A DNA stretch of 64,000 nucleotides from an uncultured Senegalimassilia sp. GTDB taxonomy: Bacteria; Actinomycetota; Coriobacteriia; Coriobacteriales; Eggerthellaceae. The notes below the pieces were generated by a model. The model was not told where the DNA came from. It ran no database searches and was given only the letters and a program-made list of their open reading frames with translations. Below, one piece after another: positions 25,767 through 34,818 of the stretch. Where the stretch lies: the NCBI RefSeq assembly GCF_934630535.1, contig NZ_CAKTVU010000009.1, forward strand, positions 1 to 64,000. The letters run 5' to 3'. Position 1 is the stretch's first letter; each line of letters starts with the position of its first letter. Made by a program: the position numbers and the translations under genes.

Positions 25767-26402
25767 TTACGCCTCCTTCGCGAACCACGCGGCGTCCTGC
25801 GCGTCGGACGCCGGCTTGATGGCGTCCACGTCATGCCACGTGGCGATCTTGTCGGACAGGATGTAGCGCGTCAGCGGCTTGTTGCCGGCGTCGTGCAGGG
25901 TGTGCAGGCTTGCCGGGTCGGCGGCCGCCACGGCCTTGGACACGTCGGAGTTCGGGTCGTCCAGGTCGCCGTAGAAGCGGGCGTTCGCGCAGCAGGCGGC
26001 CACGCACGCGGGCTCCTGCCCGGCGCTGGTCAGCTGACCGCACAGGGTGCACTTCTCGACGGCCTTCTCCTTGGCGTTCCATGAACGAACGCCATAGGGG
26101 CAGGCCATCATGCAGTATTTGCAGCCGATGCACTTCTCCTTGTCCACCAGCACCTTGCCGTCGGCGTCGCGATAGCTCGCGCCGGTCGGGCACACGTGCA
26201 CGCAGGGCGCATCCTCGCACTGCTGGCACTGTACGGGCAGCCAATACTGCTCCAGGTCGGGGAAGGTCCCGTGCGGGCCGATCTGCAGCACGCGGTTCCA
26301 GTACTCGCCCAAGGCGATGCCGTTCTCGTTCTTGCAGGCCACCTCGCACGCGTGGCAGCCGATGCATTTATCCAGGTCAACAACTAAGCAATTGCGGCTC
26401 AT
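25767..26402 (-). CDS. DmsB-like four-cluster ferredoxin subunit
   Basis: 211 residues with four 4Fe-4S motifs in the DmsB order: CIGCHACEVACK, CQQCEDAPCVHVCP, CIGCKYCMMACP and CTLCGQ...CVAACC. It has no signal peptide and would be exported with its Tat-bearing partner. Its ATG overlaps the DmsA-like stop (ATGA), so the two are translationally coupled. It carries electrons from the membrane anchor to the molybdenum site. Confidence 0.92.
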   Translation of the reverse strand: MSRNCLVVDLDKCIGCHACEVACKNENGIALGEYWNRVLQIGPHGTFPDLEQYWLPVQCQQCEDAPCVHVCPTGASYRDADGKVLVDKEKCIGCKYCMMACPYGVRSWNAKEKAVEKCTLCGQLTSAGQEPACVAACCANARFYGDLDDPNSDVSKAVAAADPASLHTLHDAGNKPLTRYILSDKIATWHDVDAIKPASDAQDAAWFAKEA

Positions 26403-29400
26403 TTGGTGTAAAACGCTCCTCCCGTGTTTTCCGTGGGCTCAGGCATCCAGGGCTCGAAGTCGGTCGGCTCGTACCAGATGCCCTCCGGGCGCTGCGCCTT
26501 GGCAACCTTGACGTGGATGCCGCGCAGGGTGTAGGTGCCGAACTCGGGGTTGAAGTAGCCCGTGTTCTTCGTCAGCACGTTCATGTTCTCCGTGGTCCAG
26601 GACTTGCGGCCGTCGGAGCCGTCCTCCAGAAACTCGGGGTTCCAGAAGCGCTCCATGTACACGGTGCCCTCCGCGATGCCCTTCGTCACGCGCGCCACGG
26701 CGAAGATGCCGTCCTTGACGACGCTCTGGCCGCCCGCCGTCAGCTCCTCGCCGGGGGCGAACTCGCTGGGGCCGAACTTCGCGTCCTTGCCGCCGGCCAT
26801 GACCGTGTCGGTGGACAGGCCCGTGGTGATGTCGCGGAACACGTCCTTGCCATCGGTGCGCGGGCTCTTGATGTTCACCCAATCGCCATCGACGATGCCG
26901 TACTTGCCGGCGTTCTCGGGGCTGATCCACAGCTCGGGCGCCGGGTACAGCTCGCGCAGGTAGGGGTTGTTGCGCAGCGTGCCGTGATGGAAGTACGGGA
27001 TGCGGCCCTCGGTCAGGCGCAGCGGGTACTCGTCGCCGTATTCGCTCTGGTCCTCGGGCGTGAAGTAGTACGGCATGGGGTTGTAGTCCACCACCGCGGC
27101 GGGCATGTCGAACTTCTCGTTGCCGTGACGACCCAGGTAGAGCATGGTGTCGGCGTACGGACCGCACTTCTTCGGGTTGTCCTTGATGTCGCGGGCGGCC
27201 GTGGAGAAGCCGGTGTAGGTGACCTTGCCGTCGTCGGCGCTGGCGCCTTCCATACCCGGATCCACCTTGCCGGCGACGCCGGCACCGGCGTTGACCTGGC
27301 AGTATCCGTCATACGTGGTGCCGCCCCAGTACTCGTCGTCTTCGGCCCACTTCATGGGGAAGGCATCCATGGCCTGCTCCATGGTGGTGACGGACTTGTC
27401 GCCGCCCTGCTGGGCGACCCAATCCCAGTACTCGTTGATGGTCTTCCAATATGCGGGCACCATGGGGCTGCCGATCTTCTCGTCGTCCATGCACGCCTCC
27501 ATGTTGGCGTCATAGAGCTCCGAGCTGGGGTCGGACATGGCCTCGGCGATCTTGCCCCACATCATGATCTCGTCGGCGGCCTCGAACAGGTTCGTCACCG
27601 GCTTGCGCATGAGGTTGACGTTCAGGCGGTTCTGCGCGAACGCGTTCTCCAGCCACTCGCACACGGGGAACACGATGTCGGCGGCCTCGGTGGTGAAGCT
27701 GGTCGGGTACATGTAGCCGTGCACGATCAGGTCGAACTTCGGGAACGCGTCGACCCACGAGCTGGAGTTGCCCAGCGCGGCCATCTTGTTGCCGGAACGC
27801 TCGATCCACACCTTCGGCTGGTACGGCTCGCCGGTGAGCACGGCGGAGAGCACCGTGGGGATGTGGGAGTGCATCCAGCCGCCCAGGCCCTTGTGCTCGC
27901 AGTAGCCGAGGCGCTCGAGGATGGCGTCGTTGGTCTGGAACTCGTACTTCGTGTCCCCGATGAAGCCGGAGGGGAAGATGGTGGACTCGCAGCTGGTCAG
28001 GCCCTTCGAGCCCTGGCCGCCGACCTTGTTGGCCGGGCAGCCGCTATGCCACAGGTGCGCGGTCATGCAGTCCAGCGCCGCAGCGCCGATGGCGGCCTGC
28101 GCCGAACCCGGGTACATGTCGGTTGCCACGCCCAGGGAGATGCCGCCGTGCGCGCTCGAGCAGTACAGCTCGATGGCCTCGATGATCTTCTCCTTCTTGC
28201 AGCCGGTGATCTCGGCCACGGTGTCCAAATCGAAGTCGGCGCAGCGGTCCTTGTAGGCCTCGAACGCGGTCTTGCACGTGATGGTGGAGCCGTCCTTGAG
28301 CTTCACGTCCACGGTGCCGAACATCTGCGGGTGGTACGTGCCGTCGTTGTCCGGACCCAGGGCGAACGCCTTCACGACCTCGCCCTTCTCGGTGTCGAAG
28401 TACACGTAGCCCTCGTTGGTGGCGTCTACGTCGTCGAACACGGCGGAGGCGCGCAGCAGCTGGCCGTCCTTGGTGATGTCCTCGGCAACGGGCGGCAGGC
28501 TGACGTTGTCGCGCGGATCGACGAGGAACGGGAGGTTGGTCCACTGCTCGCAGAAGGTCTCGTAGCCGGAGATCTTCTCGTAGAGCTTGTTCTCGATGAT
28601 GTAGTGCATCCAGCCGAGCATCATGGCCATGTCGGTGCCGGGCTTGATGGGCAGCCACACGTCGGCCTTGGAAGCGTCGGCGGTGAAGCGCGGGTCGACG
28701 ACGACGGTCTTGCAGCCGTTCTCGCGCAGCTCGGCCACGCAGCGGCCGGAAGTGGAAGGCGAATGCCACGCCGGGCCGGTGCCCCAGATGACGTAGACTT
28801 CCGTCAGCCCGCCGTACTTGGCCGGCTTGTACAGCTCCGAGCATCCGGAGTCGGCGATCGAGGTGTCGCCGATGCCGTTGACCAGCGGCATCGTGAAGTT
28901 ACGCGGCAGGTAGCACTGCGCGCAGCCGGGCTCGAACACGTTGCCTGCGCCCCAGAAGTTGCGGAAACGCGGCGGGCTGAAGAACTGCGGGTTGCCGCCG
29001 CCGCCCGTGGTGCACAGAAGGCCGTGCTTGCCGGTCTTGTCGCGCATGTCGATCATGTGCTGGGCCACGGTTTTCGCCGCCTCGTCCCAGCTGATGCGCT
29101 CCCACTGGTTGCCGGGCTTTGCGCCCACGCGCTTCATGGGGTACTTGTTGCGGTTGGGATGGTACAGCGCCTGGATGCCCGACAGGCCCTTCGGGCACAT
29201 GCGACCCTTCGACATGGGGTCGATGGAATCGCCCCTCAGCTTGATGACGCGGCCGTTGCTCACCGTGGCGATGACGCCGCAGTTCGCGATGCAGGCGCGG
29301 CAGGACGTGCGGACCTCGTGCACGTCGTTGTCGGCCCACGCCTTGTCGCTCGGCGCCATGTTGTGGGCGCAGCCCAGCCCCAGCGCGCCGACCGCGCCGG

Positions 29401-29449
29401 TGACCGCTGCCGTCTTCATGAACGAGCGACGTGTCATAGTCGTAGACAA
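26399..29449 (-). CDS. Tat-exported molybdopterin oxidoreductase catalytic subunit (DMSO reductase superfamily)
   Basis: About 1016 residues. Tat signal MTRRSFMKTAAVTG, then a 4Fe-4S site C50, C53, C57, C85 (TSCRACIANCG, GRMCPKG), pterin-binding WGTGPAWHSPSTSGRC, VWLPIKPGTDMAMMLGWMHY, and the C-terminal dinucleotide-binding domain (YPLRLTEGRIPYFHHGTLRN). The sequence around the expected Mo ligand is PGCAQCYLPRNF (176-179), not a Dms-type serine context. Overall style is closer to acetylene hydratase, pyrogallol hydroxytransferase and the catechol dehydroxylases of Eggerthella than to DmsA. The TTG at 29449 is chosen because AAGGAGGAGG is well spaced; ATG at 29437 is the alternative. Operon: with DmsB/C-like genes. 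A respiratory reductase of an unknown, possibly aromatic, substrate. Confidence 0.9.
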   Translation of the reverse strand: MSTTMTRRSFMKTAAVTGAVGALGLGCAHNMAPSDKAWADNDVHEVRTSCRACIANCGVIATVSNGRVIKLRGDSIDPMSKGRMCPKGLSGIQALYHPNRNKYPMKRVGAKPGNQWERISWDEAAKTVAQHMIDMRDKTGKHGLLCTTGGGGNPQFFSPPRFRNFWGAGNVFEPGCAQCYLPRNFTMPLVNGIGDTSIADSGCSELYKPAKYGGLTEVYVIWGTGPAWHSPSTSGRCVAELRENGCKTVVVDPRFTADASKADVWLPIKPGTDMAMMLGWMHYIIENKLYEKISGYETFCEQWTNLPFLVDPRDNVSLPPVAEDITKDGQLLRASAVFDDVDATNEGYVYFDTEKGEVVKAFALGPDNDGTYHPQMFGTVDVKLKDGSTITCKTAFEAYKDRCADFDLDTVAEITGCKKEKIIEAIELYCSSAHGGISLGVATDMYPGSAQAAIGAAALDCMTAHLWHSGCPANKVGGQGSKGLTSCESTIFPSGFIGDTKYEFQTNDAILERLGYCEHKGLGGWMHSHIPTVLSAVLTGEPYQPKVWIERSGNKMAALGNSSSWVDAFPKFDLIVHGYMYPTSFTTEAADIVFPVCEWLENAFAQNRLNVNLMRKPVTNLFEAADEIMMWGKIAEAMSDPSSELYDANMEACMDDEKIGSPMVPAYWKTINEYWDWVAQQGGDKSVTTMEQAMDAFPMKWAEDDEYWGGTTYDGYCQVNAGAGVAGKVDPGMEGASADDGKVTYTGFSTAARDIKDNPKKCGPYADTMLYLGRHGNEKFDMPAAVVDYNPMPYYFTPEDQSEYGDEYPLRLTEGRIPYFHHGTLRNNPYLRELYPAPELWISPENAGKYGIVDGDWVNIKSPRTDGKDVFRDITTGLSTDTVMAGGKDAKFGPSEFAPGEELTAGGQSVVKDGIFAVARVTKGIAEGTVYMERFWNPEFLEDGSDGRKSWTTENMNVLTKNTGYFNPEFGTYTLRGIHVKVAKAQRPEGIWYEPTDFEPWMPEPTENTGGAFYTK

Positions 29450-29560
29450 AGCTTCCTCCTCCTTTTGATCCTTGCGAACTCGTCTATTGCGATAGGCAGC
29501 GGGCATCGCCTGCTGCCATATTGCTTGTTGGGTGGGATGGGATAGGACGTGCGGGCGCGG

Positions 29561-30433
29561 TTACGCGGTTGCTTGCTCGCGCTTGTGGGCTCGCAACATG
29601 CGCTTGCCCGCGTCGGTTGCGACCCAGGCGCCGCGCCACACCAGCGCGCCGGCCTTGTCCAGCTTGTCGACGTAGAAGTCGGGCGAGAGCTTGTGATGAT
29701 CGGCAACGATGTCTTGCGACAGGCCGGAAGCGTTCTTGAAAAGCGCCTCGATTTCCGGGAACTTGCGCGGCTGCGTGCAGAAATCGAGGACGGCGAAATA
29801 GGTGTCGCGGCGATGCGGCCGCAAGGAGAGCTGCGCCTCGATACGGCGCTCGGGAGCCAGCAGACGCACGGTTTCGGCGCCGGCATCGGTGACCTGGATG
29901 CGGTAGGTGGCGATCAGGTCGTCGGCCTCGTCTTCGGACAGGTTGGCCAGCTGCTCGTCGGCAATGGGGTTGCCTTCGCCATCGAGCGGCGTTTGCACAA
30001 GGCCGCCGGCATCGATGAGCATCTGGATCATGGCGAACGGCGTCTGCATGATGTGGCTGTAGACGAACTCGTCGGTTTGAGCGATGAAATCCTCGACCTC
30101 GGTGAAATCATGGGGCTGCTGGCAAAACGCCAGCGTTTTATACAGCGCCTCGCGCAAAGCGTTCTGCGAGCCGACGCACATGACCACCACGTTCACGCGA
30201 TCAGCGAACGTGGGCTCGTCGGGAAGCTCGTATTCGGCATCCGCGCCCGCACCCTGCGCGATGGCGGCGGGGTCGACGGTTGCGGCGCCTGCGCCCGAGG
30301 CGACGGAAGGCTTGCGATCGCCGAAGCTGTCGGCCTCAGGCTCGCGTACATCCATCAGGTAGCCGCCTTCCGCATATTTCTCGTAGCTCGACGGAACCTC
30401 GAACTTCGGCAGCGGCTTGTTCTTGATGTTCAT
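29561..30433 (-). CDS. Uncharacterised protein with two repeated winged-helix-like modules
   Basis: 290 residues, first gene of the dms-like locus. After a 75-residue disordered N-terminus, two similar halves follow: ALREALYKTLAFCQQPHDF...HIMQTPFAMIQMLIDAGGLV...YRIQVTDAGAETVRLL (about 105-220) and RRDTYFAVLDFCTQPRKFPE...HHKLSPDFYVDKLDKAGALV...WVATDAGKRML (about 223-285). Each looks like a four-helix winged-helix domain ending in a T-DAG-R wing. No signal peptide, so cytoplasmic. It may be a regulator or a maturation factor for the reductase. I do not recognise a named family. It ends 111 bases before the catalytic subunit gene. Confidence 0.75.
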   Translation of the reverse strand: MNIKNKPLPKFEVPSSYEKYAEGGYLMDVREPEADSFGDRKPSVASGAGAATVDPAAIAQGAGADAEYELPDEPTFADRVNVVVMCVGSQNALREALYKTLAFCQQPHDFTEVEDFIAQTDEFVYSHIMQTPFAMIQMLIDAGGLVQTPLDGEGNPIADEQLANLSEDEADDLIATYRIQVTDAGAETVRLLAPERRIEAQLSLRPHRRDTYFAVLDFCTQPRKFPEIEALFKNASGLSQDIVADHHKLSPDFYVDKLDKAGALVWRGAWVATDAGKRMLRAHKREQATA

Positions 30434-30495
30434 AATGACCCCCTCGTCTCGGAACGGTCACCACCATACGTTTTCCGCAAAACCCCAGCTACGTC

Positions 30496-30542
30496 ACTAG
30501 TTAACTATGTTCGCACCTCCTTATGGTCAGTTGTTAACTAGT
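30496..30542. promoter_or_regulatory. Candidate operator between the dms-like operon and luxR
   Basis: A perfect 10-bp inverted repeat ACTAGTTAAC (30496-30505) and GTTAACTAGT (30533-30542), 27 bases apart, lies in the divergent promoter region. It is AT-rich in a GC-rich setting and well placed to bind the LuxR product and control both directions. Confidence 0.55.
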
Positions 30543-30645
30543 CGAATATGGACGTATGGGTTTAGAATGGCTAGGCAAGGAAGAGGGCTTGCGGCATCAG
30601 CTGGATAGGGACGGAAATCAGGGGGCTTACCGCGCGGACGAGACA

Positions 30646-30673
30646 CGCGGACACACCTCCGTCCCCTGTTCAC
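30646..30673 (-). repeat. REP-like repeat, family R2, copy 1
   Basis: Minus-strand form GTGAACAGGGGACGGAGGTG followed by TGTCCG; the right arm is degraded compared with the palindromic copies at 37035 and 40295. Confidence 0.6.
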
Positions 30674-30772
30674 GCAAGCCGCAACGGCAGGACGGCGGAG
30701 CGATGGCGGGACGATAGCATCGCGCCGCCTTCCGGCTAACGGCTTAGCAGCCATTCAAGAATCGGGGGGGAT

Positions 30773-32338
30773 ATGGCAATCTGCGAGGAGAACGGCACAG
30801 CGCAAAGTCAGCGTGCACAAACCAAAACGACGGCAAGCATGGCCGAGCGATTCTCGAACGCGCTCGCGTCCATCGACCGGCAGGCGCCCAGCCTGACGTA
30901 TCTGAGCTTGGGCTGCTGGATCGCATGGAACACCATCGCGTTCTCGGGGTCGTTTTGGCTGCACGAGACGAACAACAGCAACATCACGGAAAACCTCATG
31001 CTCGTGCATCTGCTGGCATGCTTCGTCACGCTGCTGCTCGTCGCGTCGTTCGCCGACCGTTGCTCCAAATGGGTGGCGAAAAACCGCACCACGCTCACTG
31101 GCGGCCTTGTGGCCGCGCTGGGCACGTTCCTCATCTGCAACGCCCGCAACGAGGTCCTAGGAGCAGCCGTCCCCCACTCCATGCTCACCGTGCTGTTCAA
31201 CTCAGGCTGCGTGCTCGCGGGCGTCGGCACCACCATGCTGTTCGTACGCGCGACGGCCCTATTCGGCACGCTGCCGCCCCACCGCGCGCTCTACCGGCTG
31301 GCCGAGTGCACGCTGTTCTCCATCGCTGCCTATTTCGTGCTGAACGGCTGCCCGCAGCCGATCGCCGTCGCGGCCTTCATCGCATTGCCCGTGGTCGGGG
31401 CCGCGCTGTTCTGCATCCGGCGCAAAGACGTGCGCGGCGAGAAACAGGTGCTCACCACCCCGGTGAAGCTGACGCGCAGATTCTGGGTGCTGCTGGCGTC
31501 CATCGGCCTGTGCTCAACGGCGCTCGAGCTCATTCGCGCATACGTGCTGATCAGCGTGCCGCCGACGTTCGCCGTCGGCGCGAACGTGGTCTCCCAGCTC
31601 ATCGAGATCCCCCTCATGATCGCCATCATGGCCGCCGTGCTGCTCGCAAGATCACGCCGCGACGGGTTCGCCAAGATGTACTCCATCGCCGCATGCGCGC
31701 TCACGGTGCTCATCGTGTGCATCGCCATGTTCTCCCTCAATACGCCCGCTGTGGCTTCGGGCGCGTGGGTGGTATGCACGTGCTACAACATGGTTGTGTG
31801 GGCCATGCTGTATTACCTGGTATATCAGTGGCGCGGCGGGGCGCTGCGCATCGTGGCGTTCGGCAATGCGGCGCTGTCGGGAGGCACGCTCGTGGCAAGC
31901 CTTTTCGCCATGGCATATCAAGCCTCGCATATCTCGGACAGCGTGATGAAGGCCATCATCGCCTTGATCGGCGTTGCCGTGCTCGTCGATGTGCTCTTCG
32001 TGTTCTCCGAGAAGCAGATCAACAGCATGCTGCTGCCCGTGGATGAGGGCGGCGCGGATTCGGCGGACGATGCTTCGGGCATCGGCGCAGCTAGGCAGCC
32101 GGGCCGATGGAAGCTGGCCTGCGAGGAGGTCGCGCGCGCCGCGGGCCTGTCCGCTCGCGAGACCGAGGTGTTCCTGGGCCTGGCGCGCGGCCGGACCGCC
32201 CAGGAGATCGCCGACCGCGAGGTTGTGTCGATCTACACCATCCGAGCCCACACCCGCAGCATCTACGCCAAGCTGGACGTGCACAGCAAAAAGGAGCTCG
32301 CAGCACTCGTGCAAAAGCAGGTTGACCAGGCAGGATAA
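30773..32338 (+). CDS. Membrane-embedded LuxR-family transcriptional regulator (second copy)
   Basis: 521 residues of the same architecture as the regulator at 1150: a hydrophobic half with many membrane spans (residues about 45-420) and a C-terminal LuxR helix-turn-helix (AAGLSARETEVFLGLARGRT, then VSIYTIRAHTRSIYAKLDVH). It is divergent from the dms-like operon and probably senses that operon's substrate or product in or across the membrane. GGGGGG lies close before the ATG at 30773. A palindrome between the two divergent genes is the likely target. Confidence 0.88.
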   Translation: MAICEENGTAQSQRAQTKTTASMAERFSNALASIDRQAPSLTYLSLGCWIAWNTIAFSGSFWLHETNNSNITENLMLVHLLACFVTLLLVASFADRCSKWVAKNRTTLTGGLVAALGTFLICNARNEVLGAAVPHSMLTVLFNSGCVLAGVGTTMLFVRATALFGTLPPHRALYRLAECTLFSIAAYFVLNGCPQPIAVAAFIALPVVGAALFCIRRKDVRGEKQVLTTPVKLTRRFWVLLASIGLCSTALELIRAYVLISVPPTFAVGANVVSQLIEIPLMIAIMAAVLLARSRRDGFAKMYSIAACALTVLIVCIAMFSLNTPAVASGAWVVCTCYNMVVWAMLYYLVYQWRGGALRIVAFGNAALSGGTLVASLFAMAYQASHISDSVMKAIIALIGVAVLVDVLFVFSEKQINSMLLPVDEGGADSADDASGIGAARQPGRWKLACEEVARAAGLSARETEVFLGLARGRTAQEIADREVVSIYTIRAHTRSIYAKLDVHSKKELAALVQKQVDQAG

Positions 32339-32669
32339 AGCATTCGCGTAGTCCACCCGAGCCGTGTCCTCCATCGCGATGGCCCCACTGGCGGTCTTGT
32401 CCTTCCCAGAGGGATAGCGTATTCGCCTAATCCACCCGAACCATGCCGTATCGATGCTGCCCCAAAACCGCTGTCGCATCACTTCGATGCAGCAGGCTCT
32501 CGCTTTCGGCGATCGAGGTTGTCGCCGCTGCGCTTTGCGCATCAGCATTCGTGCAACAATCGCAGCGTAGAGCTCACGCACGTTCGCGAACGGGACGTGC
32601 GCCAGATTTTACGTTGCGGGCTTCCTCTATCCGGTAGAATCAGCTCATCCCAGCAGAAAGGAAGCCCCC
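32339..32669. other. Intergenic region with an imperfect direct repeat
   Basis: A ~27-bp sequence, GCATTCGCGTAGTCCACCCG at 32340, is repeated imperfectly as GTATTCGCCTAATCCACCCG at 32419. A possible -10 box TAGAAT at 32635-32640 lies upstream of the SPFH gene. Nothing else is recognised. Confidence 0.4.
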
Positions 32670-33620
32670 ATGATCATTCTTACCCTGCTCATCCTGTTCG
32701 TCATCGCGGCCGTCGGATCCGCGGTCGCCGGCTCGCCGATGCTGTTCGTCGTGCGGCAACAGGAGGCATCCATCATCGAGCGTCTCGGCAAGTTCAACCG
32801 CATCGTGCAGCCGGGCCTTCACTTCCTGATCCCGATCATCGAACGCCGCGCCGCCGAGGTCAATCTGCGCACGCAGGAGGCGCGCTACTCGCTCAACGGC
32901 AAGACCAAGGACAACGTGACCATCGGCACGGCGGTGTCGGTTCAGTTCCGCGTCGACCAGATGCCCGCCCAGACCGTCGAGCAGTCGGGCGTTTACCGCA
33001 GCTACTACATCCTGAGCAACCCCATCGACCAGATGGAAAGCTACATCGCCGACGCGCTGCGCTCGGCTATCCCCGGCTACACGCTTGACGAGGTGTTCGA
33101 CAACAAGGACCTCATCGCGCAAAACGTGAAGGATTCCGTGACGGAGCTCATGGCGGGCTACGGCTACGACATCATCACCACGCTCATCACCGACATCGAG
33201 CTGCCGAAGGACGTCGAACGCTCCATGAACGCGATCAACTCCGCGCAGCGCGACCAGGAGGCGGCGAAGGCGCTTGCCGAGGCCGAGCGCACCAAGACCG
33301 TCGTGGCCGCGCGCGCCCAGGCCGAGGCCATGGAGCAGACGGGCATCGGCATCGCGAACCAGCGCAAGGCCATCGCCGACGGCATCGCTGCATCGCTTGA
33401 CGTGATCAAGTCCTCGGGCGTGTCAGCCAAGGAAGCGAACGACCTGTTCACGTACACCCAATGGGTGGAGATGATGGGGTCGTTCGCCGAGTCCGGCAAG
33501 GCCTCGACCATCCTGCTGCCGTCGGGTTTCGAGGGTTCCTCCTCGATCCTCCCGGACATCCTTGCAGCGCAGGCCGCCCAGCAACAGCCCAAGGACGAAA
33601 GCAACCCGTTCGAGGCCTAG
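32670..33620 (+). CDS. SPFH/stomatin-like membrane protein
   Basis: 316 residues: one N-terminal membrane helix (IILTLLILFVIAAVGSAVAG), the SPFH/band-7 domain (EASIIERLGKFNRIVQPGLH at 35-54, ARYSLNGKTKDNVTIGTAVS, GYTLDEVFDNKDLIAQNVKD), then a coiled-coil-like Ala/Glu-rich helix (residues about 195-240) and a disordered tail. Stomatin-type proteins form ring-shaped membrane scaffolds linked to membrane organisation and proteolysis. No NfeD partner gene is adjacent, unlike many bacterial operons. AAAGGAAG precedes the ATG. Confidence 0.92.
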   Translation: MIILTLLILFVIAAVGSAVAGSPMLFVVRQQEASIIERLGKFNRIVQPGLHFLIPIIERRAAEVNLRTQEARYSLNGKTKDNVTIGTAVSVQFRVDQMPAQTVEQSGVYRSYYILSNPIDQMESYIADALRSAIPGYTLDEVFDNKDLIAQNVKDSVTELMAGYGYDIITTLITDIELPKDVERSMNAINSAQRDQEAAKALAEAERTKTVVAARAQAEAMEQTGIGIANQRKAIADGIAASLDVIKSSGVSAKEANDLFTYTQWVEMMGSFAESGKASTILLPSGFEGSSSILPDILAAQAAQQQPKDESNPFEA

Positions 33621-33695
33621 CCAACGCCCGACTTTGACCCACCCAAGGATCGCCGGGATTCATGCGCGCCCACAAGAGAATCGCTAGCAGCAAGA

Positions 33696-33732
33696 AGGGG
33701 TCGTCCCCGGAGTTCTTCCGGGGACGACCCCT
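33696..33732. terminator. Perfect 15-bp hairpin
   Basis: AGGGGTCGTCCCCGG (33696-33710) and CCGGGGACGACCCCT (33718-33732). It follows the SPFH gene by 75 bases. On the minus strand it is followed by TCTTGCTGC. It may be the terminator of the lost dehydrogenase gene whose 3' end remains at 33801, or a bidirectional one. Confidence 0.6.
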
Positions 33733-33800
33733 AGTAGGTTACGCCTTTATCGCGGCCGTTCTGGTTCCGCGCCAGCGCCTTAGCTCGGGACCAGCACAGG

Positions 33801-33858
33801 CCACCTTACGCCATCACCTTGCGGGACAGGTCGATCACCTGGGCGTGGTCGGCTTCGC
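33801..33858 (-). pseudogene. Remnant of the 3' end of a fucO-like gene
   Basis: 58 bases match the 3' end of the alcohol dehydrogenase gene at 35241-35298 with about half a dozen differences. The minus strand still reads EADHAQVIDLSRKVMA and stop, against EADHAQVVDLFRKVMA in the intact gene. The match ends abruptly on both sides. It looks like the scar of a second dehydrogenase copy that was deleted. Confidence 0.75.
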
Positions 33859-33896
33859 AAAGCTGCAGGTTACCGGCTGCCGAGTGGTTGGGGAAC

Positions 33897-33950
33897 GCGA
33901 ACGGGGGACGGAGGTGCGTTCACAGCAACGCCCCTCCGTCCCCCGTTCGC
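33897..33950. repeat. Inverted pair of REP-like R2 repeats
   Basis: GCGAACGGGGGACGGAGG (33897-33914) faces its complement CCTCCGTCCCCCGTTCGC (33933-33950); the arms extend to a 24-bp stem with about two mismatches around a short loop. This is a paired REP arrangement. The rest of 33951-34341 has no gene I can support. Confidence 0.7.
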
Positions 33951-34341
33951 CCGCTCATCATCCCCTATTCGCCCGACGCCCCTCGTTCGCCTGGCGCGTT
34001 TGCTGTCCGCGCTTTGGAGCACGCAAGAGCGCCCCAAATCAAATCGCGCCCGACGGACGCGACCCTTCGAGGGCAACACGCTTGGTAAAAGACCGCGTGA
34101 TGGACAAAAACCGTGCGTTGCACCGACACGACCCGGATTGGAGCCGAATCCAGGTCTCGATGCGGCGAAATCGACCTTGAACGCCGCATTTGCTGCCCAA
34201 CTGCACACGGGTACCCTATCGAACCCTCCCGCAGTTGCGCATCTCTCGCATTTTCGGCCACGAGCACCGCAGACACCCCCGGAAGCGCCGCACCACCCTG
34301 TTCACCCAAACACAAGCGGCACCGCGAAACCCTTCCGCAGC

Positions 34342-34818
34342 CTATAGCGCCAGCGTAATGAACTCGCCCACGAGGGTTCCTTCCTTGTCGCAGGTAATGG
34401 CTCGATAGCGAAAATCCACAACGCTGCCAACATCGATACCATCGAGCGTAAGCTTTACTTGTTCGAAGCGCTCATCGAAATTGAAGCGATATTCTTCGCC
34501 TTGCTCAAGACCATAAGAATCCTCTGACGTTATGCGAATGCACGCAATGAGCGCGGCGGCGTCCAAAGACGTCACAACCCCTTTACCATGAAAGACCACA
34601 TCGTCGATACCGCCAACCATATCGTCGGATTGCGGAACGCTTCCCCTTTTCGATTGTGCATCTTCGGCGTCAAAGACCGAGAACGTAGGCGACGATGAGC
34701 GATCCATTTTCTGAAGATGCGGAACCACCCAAAAGCATGCTCCCATCAGCAAGAGCACGATTGCAACGACCACCGCAACCTCAATTGCCCATTCAAGCAT
34801 GTTGCCGTTCTTGCGCAT
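34342..34818 (-). CDS. Membrane-anchored protein of unknown function
   Basis: 158 residues: short basic N-terminus, one membrane helix (AIEVAVVVAIVLLLMGACFW, residues 11-30) and a soluble domain of about 120 residues with a beta-rich, OB-like or sandwich look (GEEYRFNFDERFEQVKLTLD, FRYRAITCDKEGTLVGEFIT). AAGGAGG is 5 bases before ATG 34818. No family recognised. Its GC content and codon use appear lower than those of neighbouring genes, which could mean recent acquisition. Confidence 0.75.
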   Translation of the reverse strand: MRKNGNMLEWAIEVAVVVAIVLLLMGACFWVVPHLQKMDRSSSPTFSVFDAEDAQSKRGSVPQSDDMVGGIDDVVFHGKGVVTSLDAAALIACIRITSEDSYGLEQGEEYRFNFDERFEQVKLTLDGIDVGSVVDFRYRAITCDKEGTLVGEFITLAL

